Assembly (NCBI RefSeq): GCF_900231165.1
Contig: NZ_LT960614.1
Coordinates: forward strand, 1,176,550-1,240,549
Direction: 5' to 3'
Source: Hartmannibacter diazotrophicus
Lineage (GTDB): Bacteria > Pseudomonadota > Alphaproteobacteria > Rhizobiales > Pleomorphomonadaceae
DNA length: 64,000 bases
Shown here: in pieces, positions 54,941-62,873 of the stretch
Position numbering within the stretch: position 1 is the first letter of the stretch
Layout of the letters: every line of letters begins with the position of its first letter
The notes under the pieces: generated by a model
Seen by the model: the letters and a program-made list of their open reading frames with translations, nothing else
Told to the model about the DNA's origin: nothing
Databases searched by the model: none
Made by a program: the position numbers and the translations under genes

Positions 54941-55705
54941 GTGGCAACGGCCGACAAGGTGGACCCGGTACACCAGTTCATCATCCATGACCTGATTCCG
55001 CTCGGCAATGTCGCCGACATGAAGCTGGCGTTCCAGAACTCCTCGCTGTTCATGTTCGTGGCCGTGGCCTTGATCGTCACTTTCATGATGGTGGGCACGA
55101 AGTCTCGCAAGCTTGTTCCCGGCCGTCTGCAGTCCACCGTCGAGATGCTCTACGAGTTCATGGCCGGCACGGTCCGCCAGGTTCTCGGCGAGGAAGGCAT
55201 GAAGTTCCTTCCCTTCGTCTTCTCGCTCTTCACTTTCATCCTGACGCTGAACCTTCTCGGCCTCGTGCCCTACTTCTTCACGGTGACGAGCCAGATCGTG
55301 GTGACGGCGTCGCTGGCGATCCTCGTGATCCTGACGGTCATCATCGTCGGCTTCGTGAAGAACGGCCCGAAGTTCATGCTGCTCTTCGTGCCGAGCGGCG
55401 TGCCGCTGATCCTGCTGCCGCTGATCAGCCTCATCGAGTTCATTTCCTTCTTTGCCCGCCCGGTTTCACTGTCGCTTCGTCTTTTCGGCAACATGCTGGC
55501 CGGTCACATCGTGCTCAAGGTGTTCGCCGGCTTCGTCGGAACGCTCGGTGCGATGGGTTTTCTCGGGGTCGTCGGCGCCATCGCGCCCTTCCTGATGACG
55601 ATCGCGATCACGGCGCTCGAATTCCTGGTCGCCGGCCTTCAGGCTTTTGTCTTCGCGGTGCTCACCTGCGTCTACCTCAAGGACGCACTGCATCCGCATC
55701 ACTGA
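54941..55705 (+). CDS. atpB: ATP synthase Fo subunit a
   Basis: 254 residues. Subunit a forms the proton half-channels. The essential stator arginine is in SLRLFGNMLAGHIVLK near 183, and the N-terminal HQFIIHDLIPL is typical of alphaproteobacterial subunit a. Five or six hydrophobic helices. A GTG start at 54941 follows GAGGGGAGTGCTCAG. Between atpI and atpE. Confidence 0.97.
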   Translation: MATADKVDPVHQFIIHDLIPLGNVADMKLAFQNSSLFMFVAVALIVTFMMVGTKSRKLVPGRLQSTVEMLYEFMAGTVRQVLGEEGMKFLPFVFSLFTFILTLNLLGLVPYFFTVTSQIVVTASLAILVILTVIIVGFVKNGPKFMLLFVPSGVPLILLPLISLIEFISFFARPVSLSLRLFGNMLAGHIVLKVFAGFVGTLGAMGFLGVVGAIAPFLMTIAITALEFLVAGLQAFVFAVLTCVYLKDALHPHH

Positions 55706-55797
55706 CCTTCTGACCGAGGTCAAAACGGCGCCGACGGCGTCTTTCCATCAGGCCAAAAAGATCACTGTTTGATCACGTTCAACCAAGGAGAATGATT

Positions 55798-56019
55798 ATG
55801 GAAGCGGATGCCGCCAAGCTGCTCGGAGCCGGTATCGCCTGTCTCGGCATGGGTCTTGCCGCTATCGGTGTGGGCAACATCTTCGGCAACTTCCTGTCGG
55901 GCGCCCTGCGCAACCCGTCGGCTGCCAAGGAGCAGTTCACCAACGCGCTGATCGGCGCGGCGCTCGCCGAAGGTCTCGGCATTTTCGCGCTCGTTATCGC
56001 CTTCCTGCTCGTTCTCTGA
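55798..56019 (+). CDS. atpE: ATP synthase Fo subunit c
   Basis: 73 residues, a two-helix hairpin. The polar loop ALRNPSA and the proton-carrying carboxylate Glu in ALAEGLGIF of helix 2 are present. The second of two in-frame ATGs is used because AAGGAG is seven bases before it; the first (55792) is too close. Gly-rich helix 1 ([21 protein letters not shown], residues 10-30) sets ring packing. Two hairpins lie in the gap before atpF', which may stabilise this abundantly needed message. Confidence 0.97.
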   Translation: MEADAAKLLGAGIACLGMGLAAIGVGNIFGNFLSGALRNPSAAKEQFTNALIGAALAEGLGIFALVIAFLLVL

Positions 56020-56334
56020 GACAGCGGAAAGACGACGGGGAAGGTCTCTTCCCCCAGGGCCGTCTGCCACTCTTGCGCAGATGGCCGGTTGAGGTGATCA
56101 GCGAAGGATCATCTGCCGGAAGTGGGGACAGGCGGCGATGCCGCGGTCACGAGGGGCCGGCAGGTGAGCAAGGGCGGGGTCTGACGCTGGATTTCGGCGT
56201 CAGACATTGCCGTTTTGAAGTCGATCATTTCGACACAAGCGCCGCCGTCACTGGCGGCCGTAAATTTTGCCGGACCGCCGGTTGGCCTGATCGAGGCCGT
56301 CGCGGACCGGGCCGCCACAGACGGGATTGCGACA
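56020..56334. other. Intercistronic gap atpE-atpF' (315 bases) with two hairpins
   Basis: No gene is seen. First hairpin: GGGGAAG (56037-56043) and CTTCCCC (56048-56054), a perfect 7-bp stem with the loop GTCT, 18 bases after the atpE stop. Second: GTCTGACGC (56179-56187) and GCGTCAGAC (56197-56205), a perfect 9-bp stem with a 9-base loop. Neither has a T-run. They probably differentiate the level of the c subunit from that of b and b' by mRNA processing or partial termination. Confidence 0.6.
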
Positions 56335-56898
56335 ATGGCAGAAACGCCGCAGCATGGCACGGAAATGGTCCAGGCCCTCGAAGCGGGTGCGCATGGGGGC
56401 GGGGAGCATGTTTTCCCGCCGTTCGACACGACCCATTTCGCCTCCCAGGTGCTCTGGCTGGCGATCAGCTTCGGGCTTCTCTATTACCTGCTTTCCAAGG
56501 TCGCCCTGCCGCGCATCGGCGGCATTCTGGAAGACCGGCATGATCGCATCGCCTGGGACCTTTCGGAAGCCGAACGGCTGAAGCAGGAAAGCGACGACGC
56601 CGTAGCCGCCTATGAAGCGGCTCTCGCTGAGGCCCGCGACAAGGCGCACACCATCGCCCGCGAAACCCACGACAAGCTGTCCGCCGAAATGGCCGCCAAG
56701 CGCGCGAGCGTCGAGGGCGAACTGGCAACGAAGCTTGGCGAGGCCGAGGAGCGCATTGCGTCGATCAAGTCTCAGGCCATGTCGGAGGTCGGTGCGATCG
56801 CCAACGAAACCGCGGCCGCCATCGTCACGCAGCTTGCCGGCACGGAAGTCTCCAGCGATGAGATTTCCGGTGCTGTGAGCGCCGCGCAGAGCCGCTGA
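56335..56898 (+). CDS. atpF': ATP synthase Fo subunit b'
   Basis: 187 residues. Second b-type stator subunit, characteristic of alphaproteobacteria, cyanobacteria and chloroplasts. One transmembrane helix (about 38-58, VLWLAISFGLLYYLLSK) precedes a long charged coiled coil; PPFDTTHFASQVLWL before the helix is typical of b' in Rhizobiales. ATG at 56335 (GGGAT upstream). Fourteen bases from atpF. Confidence 0.93.
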   Translation: MAETPQHGTEMVQALEAGAHGGGEHVFPPFDTTHFASQVLWLAISFGLLYYLLSKVALPRIGGILEDRHDRIAWDLSEAERLKQESDDAVAAYEAALAEARDKAHTIARETHDKLSAEMAAKRASVEGELATKLGEAEERIASIKSQAMSEVGAIANETAAAIVTQLAGTEVSSDEISGAVSAAQSR

Positions 56899-56911
56899 GG
56901 AGGGCTGATCC

Positions 56912-57403
56912 ATGGACGCAACGTCTCTTGCCACACTCTGGGCCTTTATCGCCCTCATCGGCTTCCTCGGCATCCTGCTGATCAAGCGCGTCGACAAGGC
57001 GGCCATGAAGGCGCTCGACGACCGCTCCGAGCGGATCGCCAAGGAGCTTGACGAAGCCCGGCGCTATCGCGAGGAGGCGCAGGCCCTGCTCGCCGAATAT
57101 CAGCGCAAGGCCCGCGAGGCGAGCCAGGCCGCCGAGGACATCATTTCCAACGCCAAGGCCGAGGCCGTCCGGCTGACGGAAGAGTCCGAAAAGGCGCTGG
57201 CCGAACTGATCGACCGCCGCACCAAGGCGGTGGAGACCAAGATCGCCCAGGCCGAGGTTCAGGCCATGAACGACGTCCGCGCCGTTGCCGCCGATGTTGC
57301 CGTCGCCGCCGCCTCGCAGCTTCTGCAGGACAAGGTCACCGGGCCGCTCTCCGACGATCTGATCGCCAAGAGCATTGCCAACGTCCGGGCCCGCATGAAC
57401 TGA
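56912..57403 (+). CDS. atpF: ATP synthase Fo subunit b
   Basis: 163 residues. One N-terminal transmembrane helix (about 7-24) followed by a long polar coiled coil that reaches up to F1 as the peripheral stalk. GGAGGG lies nine bases before the ATG. Together with atpF' it forms a b/b' heterodimer. Last gene of the Fo operon; a terminator follows. The F1 genes are not in the window, as usual for alphaproteobacteria, where Fo and F1 operons are separate. Confidence 0.95.
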   Translation: MDATSLATLWAFIALIGFLGILLIKRVDKAAMKALDDRSERIAKELDEARRYREEAQALLAEYQRKAREASQAAEDIISNAKAEAVRLTEESEKALAELIDRRTKAVETKIAQAEVQAMNDVRAVAADVAVAAASQLLQDKVTGPLSDDLIAKSIANVRARMN

Positions 57404-57427
57404 TCCTGCGATTTCGGACAGAAATTG

Positions 57428-57466
57428 AAAGGCGCTCCGCTGGCTGGCGGGGCGCCTTTTCTCATT
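57428..57466 (+). terminator. Rho-independent terminator of the atp operon
   Basis: AAAGGCGC (57428-57435) pairs with GCGCCTTT, with an inner CCGC/GCGG stem; TTTTCTCATTT follows. It starts 25 bases after the atpF stop. Convergent with rnhB. Confidence 0.85.
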
Positions 57467-57522
57467 TGCGGATGGCGGAAGGGCCGGCGCCGGGTTTGCC
57501 GACACACCGGCGAAGGCGGCAG

Positions 57523-58209
57523 TCAGCCGGACCGGGAGGACACGCGCTCAAGGGCGGCCCGGACCGGCGCAAAGCTCTGGCGGTGGAGGGCGCAGGGTCC
57601 GAGTTCGGCCAGAGCCTCCTGATGCACCTTCGACGAGCCATAGCCCTTGTGGCTTTCGAAGCCGTAGCCGGGGTAGGCGAGGGCGGCCTTCTCCATCATC
57701 CGGTCGCGGGTCACCTTCGCGACGATGGAGGCCGCTGCGATCACCGAGGAGCGGCTGTCCCCCTTCACGATGGCCTCGGCCGGAATGCCGAGCCTTGCCG
57801 GCAGGCGGTTGCCGTCGACGAGCGCCGCGGCGGGTCTTGCCGCCAGCGCCGCCAGCGCCTTTTCCATGGCCTCCATCGAGGCGGCCAGAATGTTGATCTC
57901 GTCGATTCGCACGGCGCAGGCGCAGGCAACGGCCACGTGATGGCCGGCGATGATCTCCTCGAAGAGCGCTGCGCGGGCCTTTGCCGTCAGTTTCTTGGAA
58001 TCGTCGAGACCCTTCGGCGGCTCGCCGTCGAAGATCACGGCTGCGGCGACCACGGGGCCGGCGAGCGGCCCTCGTCCCGCCTCGTCCAGCCCCGCGACAG
58101 GACCGCCATGGCGGTGCATGGCGTCGAGTTCCAGCCGGCGGTCGCAAAGCGCCGCAGGCAGGAGATCGGGAAATAATGGGTCGGGAGAATCGCTGCGTCG
58201 TCTGGCCAT
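57523..58209 (-). CDS. rnhB: Ribonuclease HII
   Basis: 228 residues. Cuts the RNA strand of RNA-DNA hybrids, including single ribonucleotides in DNA. The metal-binding D-E-D-D set is visible: GLDEAGRGPLAGPV near 40 (Asp-Glu), DSKKLTAKAR near 71, a further Asp in ALVDGNRLP near 135 and GDSRSSVIAAASIVAKVTRD near 150. A Arg/Pro-rich N-terminal extension of about 35 residues precedes the core. ATG at 58209; an internal ATG at 58119 would remove the extension. Downstream of the radical SAM gene on the same strand. Confidence 0.95.
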   Translation of the reverse strand: MARRRSDSPDPLFPDLLPAALCDRRLELDAMHRHGGPVAGLDEAGRGPLAGPVVAAAVIFDGEPPKGLDDSKKLTAKARAALFEEIIAGHHVAVACACAVRIDEINILAASMEAMEKALAALAARPAAALVDGNRLPARLGIPAEAIVKGDSRSSVIAAASIVAKVTRDRMMEKAALAYPGYGFESHKGYGSSKVHQEALAELGPCALHRQSFAPVRAALERVSSRSG

Positions 58210-58298
58210 GCGGCGGACTATAGCGCCCTGAAGCAGCGGGTCGAAAAGGGTTCTCGCAGCATAAGCCCAAGGCGCAGCCAGTCGCCCCGGCTGCCGGC

Positions 58299-59468
58299 CT
58301 AGAACAGAGACAGCTGAACGCCTCCAGCGGTCGGCTTCAGGAATAGGTCGGTCCGCAGCTTGGTCTTCGACTTGTTGATGCCGAGCCGCTTGCTCGCGAT
58401 CTCGAAGCGCCGGCCGATCTGCCAAGCGTAAGGCCCGGACCCGCGCATGCGCTTGCCCCATTCGGCATCGTAGTCCTTGCCGCCCCGCATCGACCGGATG
58501 AGCGACATCACATGCCGGTAGCGGTCGGGGAACAGACGCAGCAGCCAGTCCCGGAACAGTTCGGAAACCTCCAGCGGCAGGCGCAGCAGCACATAGCCGG
58601 CTTCCCGCGCGCCCATAGCGAAGGCCGCGTCCAGAATGCGCTCGATCTCCATGTCGGTGACCATTGGGATGACCGGTGCCACCATCACGCCGGCCGGAAT
58701 GCCGGCCTCGTTCAGTTGCTGGATGGCCTCCAGCCGCTTTTGCGGGGTCGAGGCGCGCGGCTCCATCGCCCGCGCCAGCCGCCTGTCGAGGGTCGTCACC
58801 GAGAGGGCGACCTTGGCAAGGCCCTGCTTCGCCATCGGAGCGAGGATGTCGATATCCCGCGTCACGAGGGCCGACTTCGTGACGATCATCACCGGATGGG
58901 ATGTCTTCGCAAGCACCTCCAGCACCTGCCGGGTGATCTTGTACTCCCGCTCGATCGGCTGATAGGGGTCGGTGTTCGTCCCCATCGCGATGACCTTCGG
59001 CTGGTAGGATGGCGCACCGAGCTCCCGCTCCAGCAATTCGGCCGCATTCGGCTTGACGAAGAGCCGCGTCTCGAAGTCGACGCCCGGCGAAAACCCCATG
59101 TAGGAATGGGTCGGACGGGCAAAGCAGTAGATGCAGCCATGCTCGCAGCCGCGATAGGGATTGATCGAGCGGTCGAAGGAGATATCCGGCGACTCGTTGC
59201 GGGTGATGATCTTGCGTGCCCACTCGACCTGCACCTCGGTCTTGAGCGGCGGCAAAATCTCGTCCGGATCGTTCCAGCCGTCGTCGAAGCCGATCGTCTG
59301 CAACGGCTCGAAACGGCTCGACGGATTGAGCCCGGCACCACGCCCGCGCCGAAGGTCGGCGCGCACGCTCGTATCCCCGAGCCCGTCCGCATGGATCGCA
59401 TCGCCCTGAAGAAGCGATGCGGCGGGTGGTGGACCATCACTGTGAATCGGTTGCTGTGATCTCGGCAT
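58299..59468 (-). CDS. PA0069-family radical SAM protein (SplB-like)
   Basis: 389 residues. The radical SAM motif is CEHGCIYC (Cys108, 112, 115), which binds the [4Fe-4S] cluster that cleaves S-adenosylmethionine; GCEHGCIYCFARPTHSY is characteristic of the PA0069 family, relatives of spore photoproduct lyase. The Ala/Gly-rich N-terminus (to about 60) is family-typical. Function not proven; DNA-photoproduct repair is suspected from family resemblance and supported here by a perfect LexA box 23 bases upstream of the ATG (59492-59506). First gene of a minus-strand pair with rnhB (89 bases between). Confidence 0.9.
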   Translation of the reverse strand: MPRSQQPIHSDGPPPAASLLQGDAIHADGLGDTSVRADLRRGRGAGLNPSSRFEPLQTIGFDDGWNDPDEILPPLKTEVQVEWARKIITRNESPDISFDRSINPYRGCEHGCIYCFARPTHSYMGFSPGVDFETRLFVKPNAAELLERELGAPSYQPKVIAMGTNTDPYQPIEREYKITRQVLEVLAKTSHPVMIVTKSALVTRDIDILAPMAKQGLAKVALSVTTLDRRLARAMEPRASTPQKRLEAIQQLNEAGIPAGVMVAPVIPMVTDMEIERILDAAFAMGAREAGYVLLRLPLEVSELFRDWLLRLFPDRYRHVMSLIRSMRGGKDYDAEWGKRMRGSGPYAWQIGRRFEIASKRLGINKSKTKLRTDLFLKPTAGGVQLSLF

Positions 59469-59491
59469 GCGCGGAGTATAGCAAACGACGA

Positions 59492-59506
59492 GAACAAAAA
59501 AAGAAC
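59492..59506. promoter_or_regulatory. LexA (SOS) box of alphaproteobacterial type
   Basis: GAAC-AAAAAAA-GAAC: two direct GAAC half-sites separated by exactly seven bases, the LexA operator of Rhizobium, Agrobacterium, Caulobacter and relatives (GTTC-N7-GTTC on the other strand). It lies in the divergent spacer, 23 bases from the radical SAM gene start and 73 bases from the GT2 gene start, so SOS control of the former is the obvious reading. Confidence 0.78.
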
Positions 59507-59579
59507 AAACGACTTCGGGAAGACACCTTTTCGTTATCATGCACTCGCATTCGGCAGGAAAAGGCGATAGTCATGAACT

Positions 59580-60305
59580 ATGCTGAGTGTCGTCATTCCG
59601 ACCCGAAATTCCGAGGACAGCCTGGCTTTGACACTGGCGTCGCTGGTGCCGGCCGCGGCCGACGGCTTCGTGCGCGAAGTCGTGATCGTCGACGCGGGAT
59701 CGAAGGACCAGACGGAAGTCGTCGCCGACGTAACGGGCTGCACGTTTCTGAGAGGCGAGGAGCCCCTCGGCGTGCGGTTGGCGCGCGGCGCGAGCGAAGC
59801 GACCCGCGGCAACTGGCTGCTCTTCCTTCGTCCGGGTGTCATCCTCGAGGCGGGGTGGCATCGGGAGGTGGCATCGCTGATCGAGCGGCTGGAGCGCTCG
59901 GTCGGCAAGGGCGCGGATCAGGCGATCGTCTTCCGCTTCGCATTGGATGCCCTCGGTCCGGGCGCGCGCCTCAGCGAGTGGGCCGTGGCGGTCGCGCGCG
60001 GGATTACCGGCGTTCCCCATTGTGCCCAGGGGCTGCTGATCTCCCGCGAGCATTACCGCCGCCTCGGCGGTCACCGTCCCTTGCCGGTGATGGAGGACGT
60101 GGACATCTTCCGCCGTATCGGCCGCTCGCGCTGGGTGACGGCAAGGGCCAAGGCCAGCATCGTCGCTTCGGCCTGGCCGGGCGAGATGCAGCGGGGCATT
60201 CGCCGCAGCGTCAGCCGGACGCTGGCCGCGCTCGCCATTCCGCCGCGCTTCCTGGTACGGCTGCACGGGCTGCCGGCCCAAAGCAGCAGCGATACCCGCG
60301 CCTGA
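59580..60305 (+). CDS. Family 2 glycosyltransferase
   Basis: 241 residues. GT-A fold: LSVVIPTRNSEDSL at the N-terminus, VDAGSKDQTEVVA near 37 (nucleotide-sugar binding Asp), and EDVDIFRRIG near 172-181 (the D-x-D / E-D region typical of GT2). C-terminal basic helix (about 205-230) may bind membrane. Products of this subgroup vary (LPS, glycolipid, polysaccharide); substrate unknown. It follows the divergent LexA-box spacer and is convergent with moaB. Confidence 0.87.
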   Translation: MLSVVIPTRNSEDSLALTLASLVPAAADGFVREVVIVDAGSKDQTEVVADVTGCTFLRGEEPLGVRLARGASEATRGNWLLFLRPGVILEAGWHREVASLIERLERSVGKGADQAIVFRFALDALGPGARLSEWAVAVARGITGVPHCAQGLLISREHYRRLGGHRPLPVMEDVDIFRRIGRSRWVTARAKASIVASAWPGEMQRGIRRSVSRTLAALAIPPRFLVRLHGLPAQSSSDTRA

Positions 60306-60337
60306 GCGGCACTTTCGTTCGAACGCCTGTCCGCGCC

Positions 60338-60904
60338 TCAGGCCTTCTCGGTCTTCAGCTTTCCGCGCTTCAGATGCTCGTCGAGCCGCGGCATAATCTC
60401 CACGAAATTGCAGGGCATGTGCCGATAGTCGAGCTGCCCCTTTAGGATGCCGTCCCAGGCGTCCTTGCAGGCGCCGGGCGAACCCGGCAACACGAAGATG
60501 TAGGTGGCGTTCGCAACGCCGCCCGTCGCGCGTGACTGGATCGTCGACGTGCCGATCTTGTTGTAGGAAATCTGGTGGAAGATGGTCGAAAAGCCGTCCA
60601 TCGTCTTCTCGAACAGCGGCGTCATCGCCTCCGGCGTCACGTCCCGGCCGGTAAAGCCTGTGCCGCCCGTCGTGATCAGCACGTCGATGGCGGGGTCGGC
60701 GATGAGCTGGCGCGCAACCTCTTGAATGGCCTCGACATCGTCGGTCACGATATGCCGCGAATGAAGCCTGTGCCCGGCCGCCTCGATCCGGTCGGCCAGT
60801 GTGCGGCCGGACTTGTCGTCCTCCAGCGAGCGGCTGTCCGACACCGTCACGACGGCAATCGACAGGGCAATGAAGGGCCTGCTTTCGTCCAGTCCGGTCG
60901 CCAT
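60338..60904 (-). CDS. moaB: Molybdenum cofactor biosynthesis protein B
   Basis: 188 residues. MogA/MoaB family. The MPT-binding segment [17 protein letters not shown] near 78 and [16 protein letters not shown] near 140 are typical; [19 protein letters not shown] near 22 is the hallmark of MoaB rather than MogA. It takes part in adenylation of molybdopterin, although some MoaB proteins are inactive. AGGAG lies eight bases before the ATG. Stop-start spacing of five bases to the upstream small membrane gene suggests an operon. Confidence 0.94.
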   Translation of the reverse strand: MATGLDESRPFIALSIAVVTVSDSRSLEDDKSGRTLADRIEAAGHRLHSRHIVTDDVEAIQEVARQLIADPAIDVLITTGGTGFTGRDVTPEAMTPLFEKTMDGFSTIFHQISYNKIGTSTIQSRATGGVANATYIFVLPGSPGACKDAWDGILKGQLDYRHMPCNFVEIMPRLDEHLKRGKLKTEKA

Positions 60905-60909
60905 CGCGG

Positions 60910-61155
60910 TCACTCCTGTTCTTTCGAGTCTTGGCTCTGCTTCGGCGCGTCCGGCGTTGCACCGTTCTCCGCCTTGCCGCCTTCGTAGTTGAGAATGAGG
61001 CTCCAGTAGCCGTAGATCGCCATTGCGATGGCGATGGAGCCCCACATCGGCGAGCCTCCGATCCATTCGGCGGCGGCCCAGACGAGCGCCACCGCAATCA
61101 CGGCATAGCGCCGCCAGACCGGTCTGAAGAAGGGATGCTGGCTGTCCTTGGTCAC
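60910..61155 (-). CDS. Small membrane protein, DUF3329-like
   Basis: 81 residues. Resembles DUF3329 proteins of Rhizobiales: a short HPFFRPVWRR N-terminus, two hydrophobic helices (about 16-31 and 36-55), then a charged, disordered-looking tail. Function unknown. A GTG at 61155 preceded by AAGAGC is chosen as start; an ATG at 61203 would add 16 residues. Five bases upstream of moaB. Confidence 0.7.
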   Translation of the reverse strand: MTKDSQHPFFRPVWRRYAVIAVALVWAAAEWIGGSPMWGSIAIAMAIYGYWSLILNYEGGKAENGATPDAPKQSQDSKEQE

Positions 61156-61271
61156 TGTTGCTCTTGATCCCGTTGGTCGTGGGTTTTTTGGGGCGCGGAC
61201 CATTCATGTCGTGATCCTGGAGCCAATGGCAAGAGAGGGCGAACGGATCGGCTTGCCATTCCCGGCGGCCG

Positions 61272-62732
61272 TCAGCCTTCACGGCTTCCTTCCGTCGGTG
61301 CGACCCGCGCGCAGAGCGCTCTGCTCGCAAGGCCGATCGCCATCCCGACAACGACCAGCGCGGCCGCGACCATGAAGGTCGTTTGCATGCCGGCGGCGAT
61401 GGCGTTCGCCGGGGCCGAAGCCATGTCGCCGGAGCCGACTCCGAAGGCGAAGACGGCGCCCATCACCGATGCGCCGGTCATCAGGCCGAGATTACGGGAA
61501 AGGCTCAGCAGGCCGGAAATGGCGCCGCGCTGGTCGGGACCGATATCCATCATGACCGCAGTGTTGTTGGCGGCCTGGAAGAGCTGGTAACCCGGCGTCA
61601 GGATGGCGATGGCGGCGACATAGCCGCTAATTCCGAAGACTGCGGGCAGCGTTGCGAGCAAGAAGGCTCCGACAGCCATGGCCGCAAGGCCGGCGAAAAC
61701 GACCGATTGTGCACCCAGTCGGTCGACGAGCCGTCCGGAGGGAAGGCCGGTCAGTGCGGAAATGACCGGTCCGATCGACATGACGACGCCGACGAAGGCG
61801 TTGGAAAGACCGAGGGCTCGGGAGAGATAGAATGGCCCGACCACCAGCGTCGTCATCATGACGGTCGCAACAAGCGCGTTCATGCCAAGGCCGGCGCCGA
61901 GCCCGTCATAACGGAAGGCGGCAAGCCGGATCAGCGGTGAGCCTGCCCTCGATTCGATCCGCACGAAGAGCCCGGTACCAGCGGCCGCCAGAACAACCAG
62001 CGCGACGTGCGGCAGGTCGAAATGCTCTCCGTTGGCGGTCACGGCCAGCGTATAGGCGGCGAGCGTCAAGGCAAGGACCAGCGTGCCCGGCAGGTCGAAG
62101 CCGGGCCGGTTCGCTGCCGTGCTCGGCTGCCCCTTGGGCAGGGCGAGGCTGCCGACAAGGAAAGCGGTCAGCCCCAATGGCACCAGGACAAGGAAGATCG
62201 CGCGCCAGTCGAAGCCGGCGATGAGGGCGCCGCCGAGACTGGGACCGAGCGCGGTGCCGATGGCCGACATTGTCCCGAGCAGCCCCATGGCGCGGCCTGT
62301 CCGCTCCCTTGGAACCGTCTCGCGGACAAATGCCACCGTGAGAGCCATCAGGACGGCGGCGCCAAGGCCCTGCGCGCCTCTGGCCGCAATCAGCGTCGCG
62401 AGCGTCGGGGCAAGGCCGCAAAGGAGCGACGCCGCCGTGAACAGAAGGACACCGGCGAGGAGAACCCGGCGATGGCCGAGAACATCGCCCAGGCGTCCGG
62501 CACCGACGATGGCGACCGTTACCGCCAGCAGATAGGAAAGGATGATCCACTGCACGTCCTGAAAGGGCGCCGCAAAGGCTTCGGCCATCGCCGGAAGGGC
62601 GACATTGGCGATGCTGACGCCAAGCGAGGACAGCAGCATCGAGAGGGCGAGGCTGACGAGCGCCCAGCCGCTGGAGGGCGCCGGCGTGCTGCGCTCCTTG
62701 AGTGTGTCGTCTGAAATGGACGGATTGGCCAT
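61272..62732 (-). CDS. MFS transporter, DHA2-like (14 TMS)
   Basis: 486 residues. Major facilitator exporter with about 14 hydrophobic helices; DHA2-type (drug:H+ antiporter-2) features are motif A GRLGDVLGHRRVLLAG near 80 and the motif C GTALGPSLGGALI near 158. It probably exports a toxic compound or drug. ATG at 62732 with AGGAG ten bases upstream. It is transcribed divergently from the LysR gene, with an operator-like palindrome in the 141-base gap, so the LysR protein is its probable regulator. Confidence 0.9.
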   Translation of the reverse strand: MANPSISDDTLKERSTPAPSSGWALVSLALSMLLSSLGVSIANVALPAMAEAFAAPFQDVQWIILSYLLAVTVAIVGAGRLGDVLGHRRVLLAGVLLFTAASLLCGLAPTLATLIAARGAQGLGAAVLMALTVAFVRETVPRERTGRAMGLLGTMSAIGTALGPSLGGALIAGFDWRAIFLVLVPLGLTAFLVGSLALPKGQPSTAANRPGFDLPGTLVLALTLAAYTLAVTANGEHFDLPHVALVVLAAAGTGLFVRIESRAGSPLIRLAAFRYDGLGAGLGMNALVATVMMTTLVVGPFYLSRALGLSNAFVGVVMSIGPVISALTGLPSGRLVDRLGAQSVVFAGLAAMAVGAFLLATLPAVFGISGYVAAIAILTPGYQLFQAANNTAVMMDIGPDQRGAISGLLSLSRNLGLMTGASVMGAVFAFGVGSGDMASAPANAIAAGMQTTFMVAAALVVVGMAIGLASRALCARVAPTEGSREG

Positions 62733-62791
62733 GACTTCGTCTCCTGCCGGGGAATGAAAAGGATCGACGGGAAACGTAGGCCCGAAGATAT

Positions 62792-62841
62792 CATGGCGGA
62801 ACGCGCATCGTTTGCACCTGATCAGTGCATGATACGCCATG
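62792..62841. promoter_or_regulatory. Operator-like nested palindromes between MFS and LysR genes
   Basis: Outer arms CATGGCG (62792-62798) and CGCCATG (62835-62841); inner arms TGCAC (62813-62817) and GTGCA (62825-62829) around CTGATCA, a LysR-like dyad with a central palindrome. It is in the divergent spacer, 33 bases upstream of the lysR-type ATG. Such an arrangement is typical of an autoregulated LysR-controlled exporter; binding is an inference. Confidence 0.5.
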
Positions 62842-62873
62842 TCAAATCGGGGCGGCGATGCTATGATCCACCG

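Noticed and set aside
55769-55782. TTGATCACGTTCAA, an FNR-like sequence before atpE
   Set aside because: One half-site deviates (TTCAA rather than RTCAA), and it lies inside the operon only 15 bases before the atpE start, where a promoter operator is unlikely.
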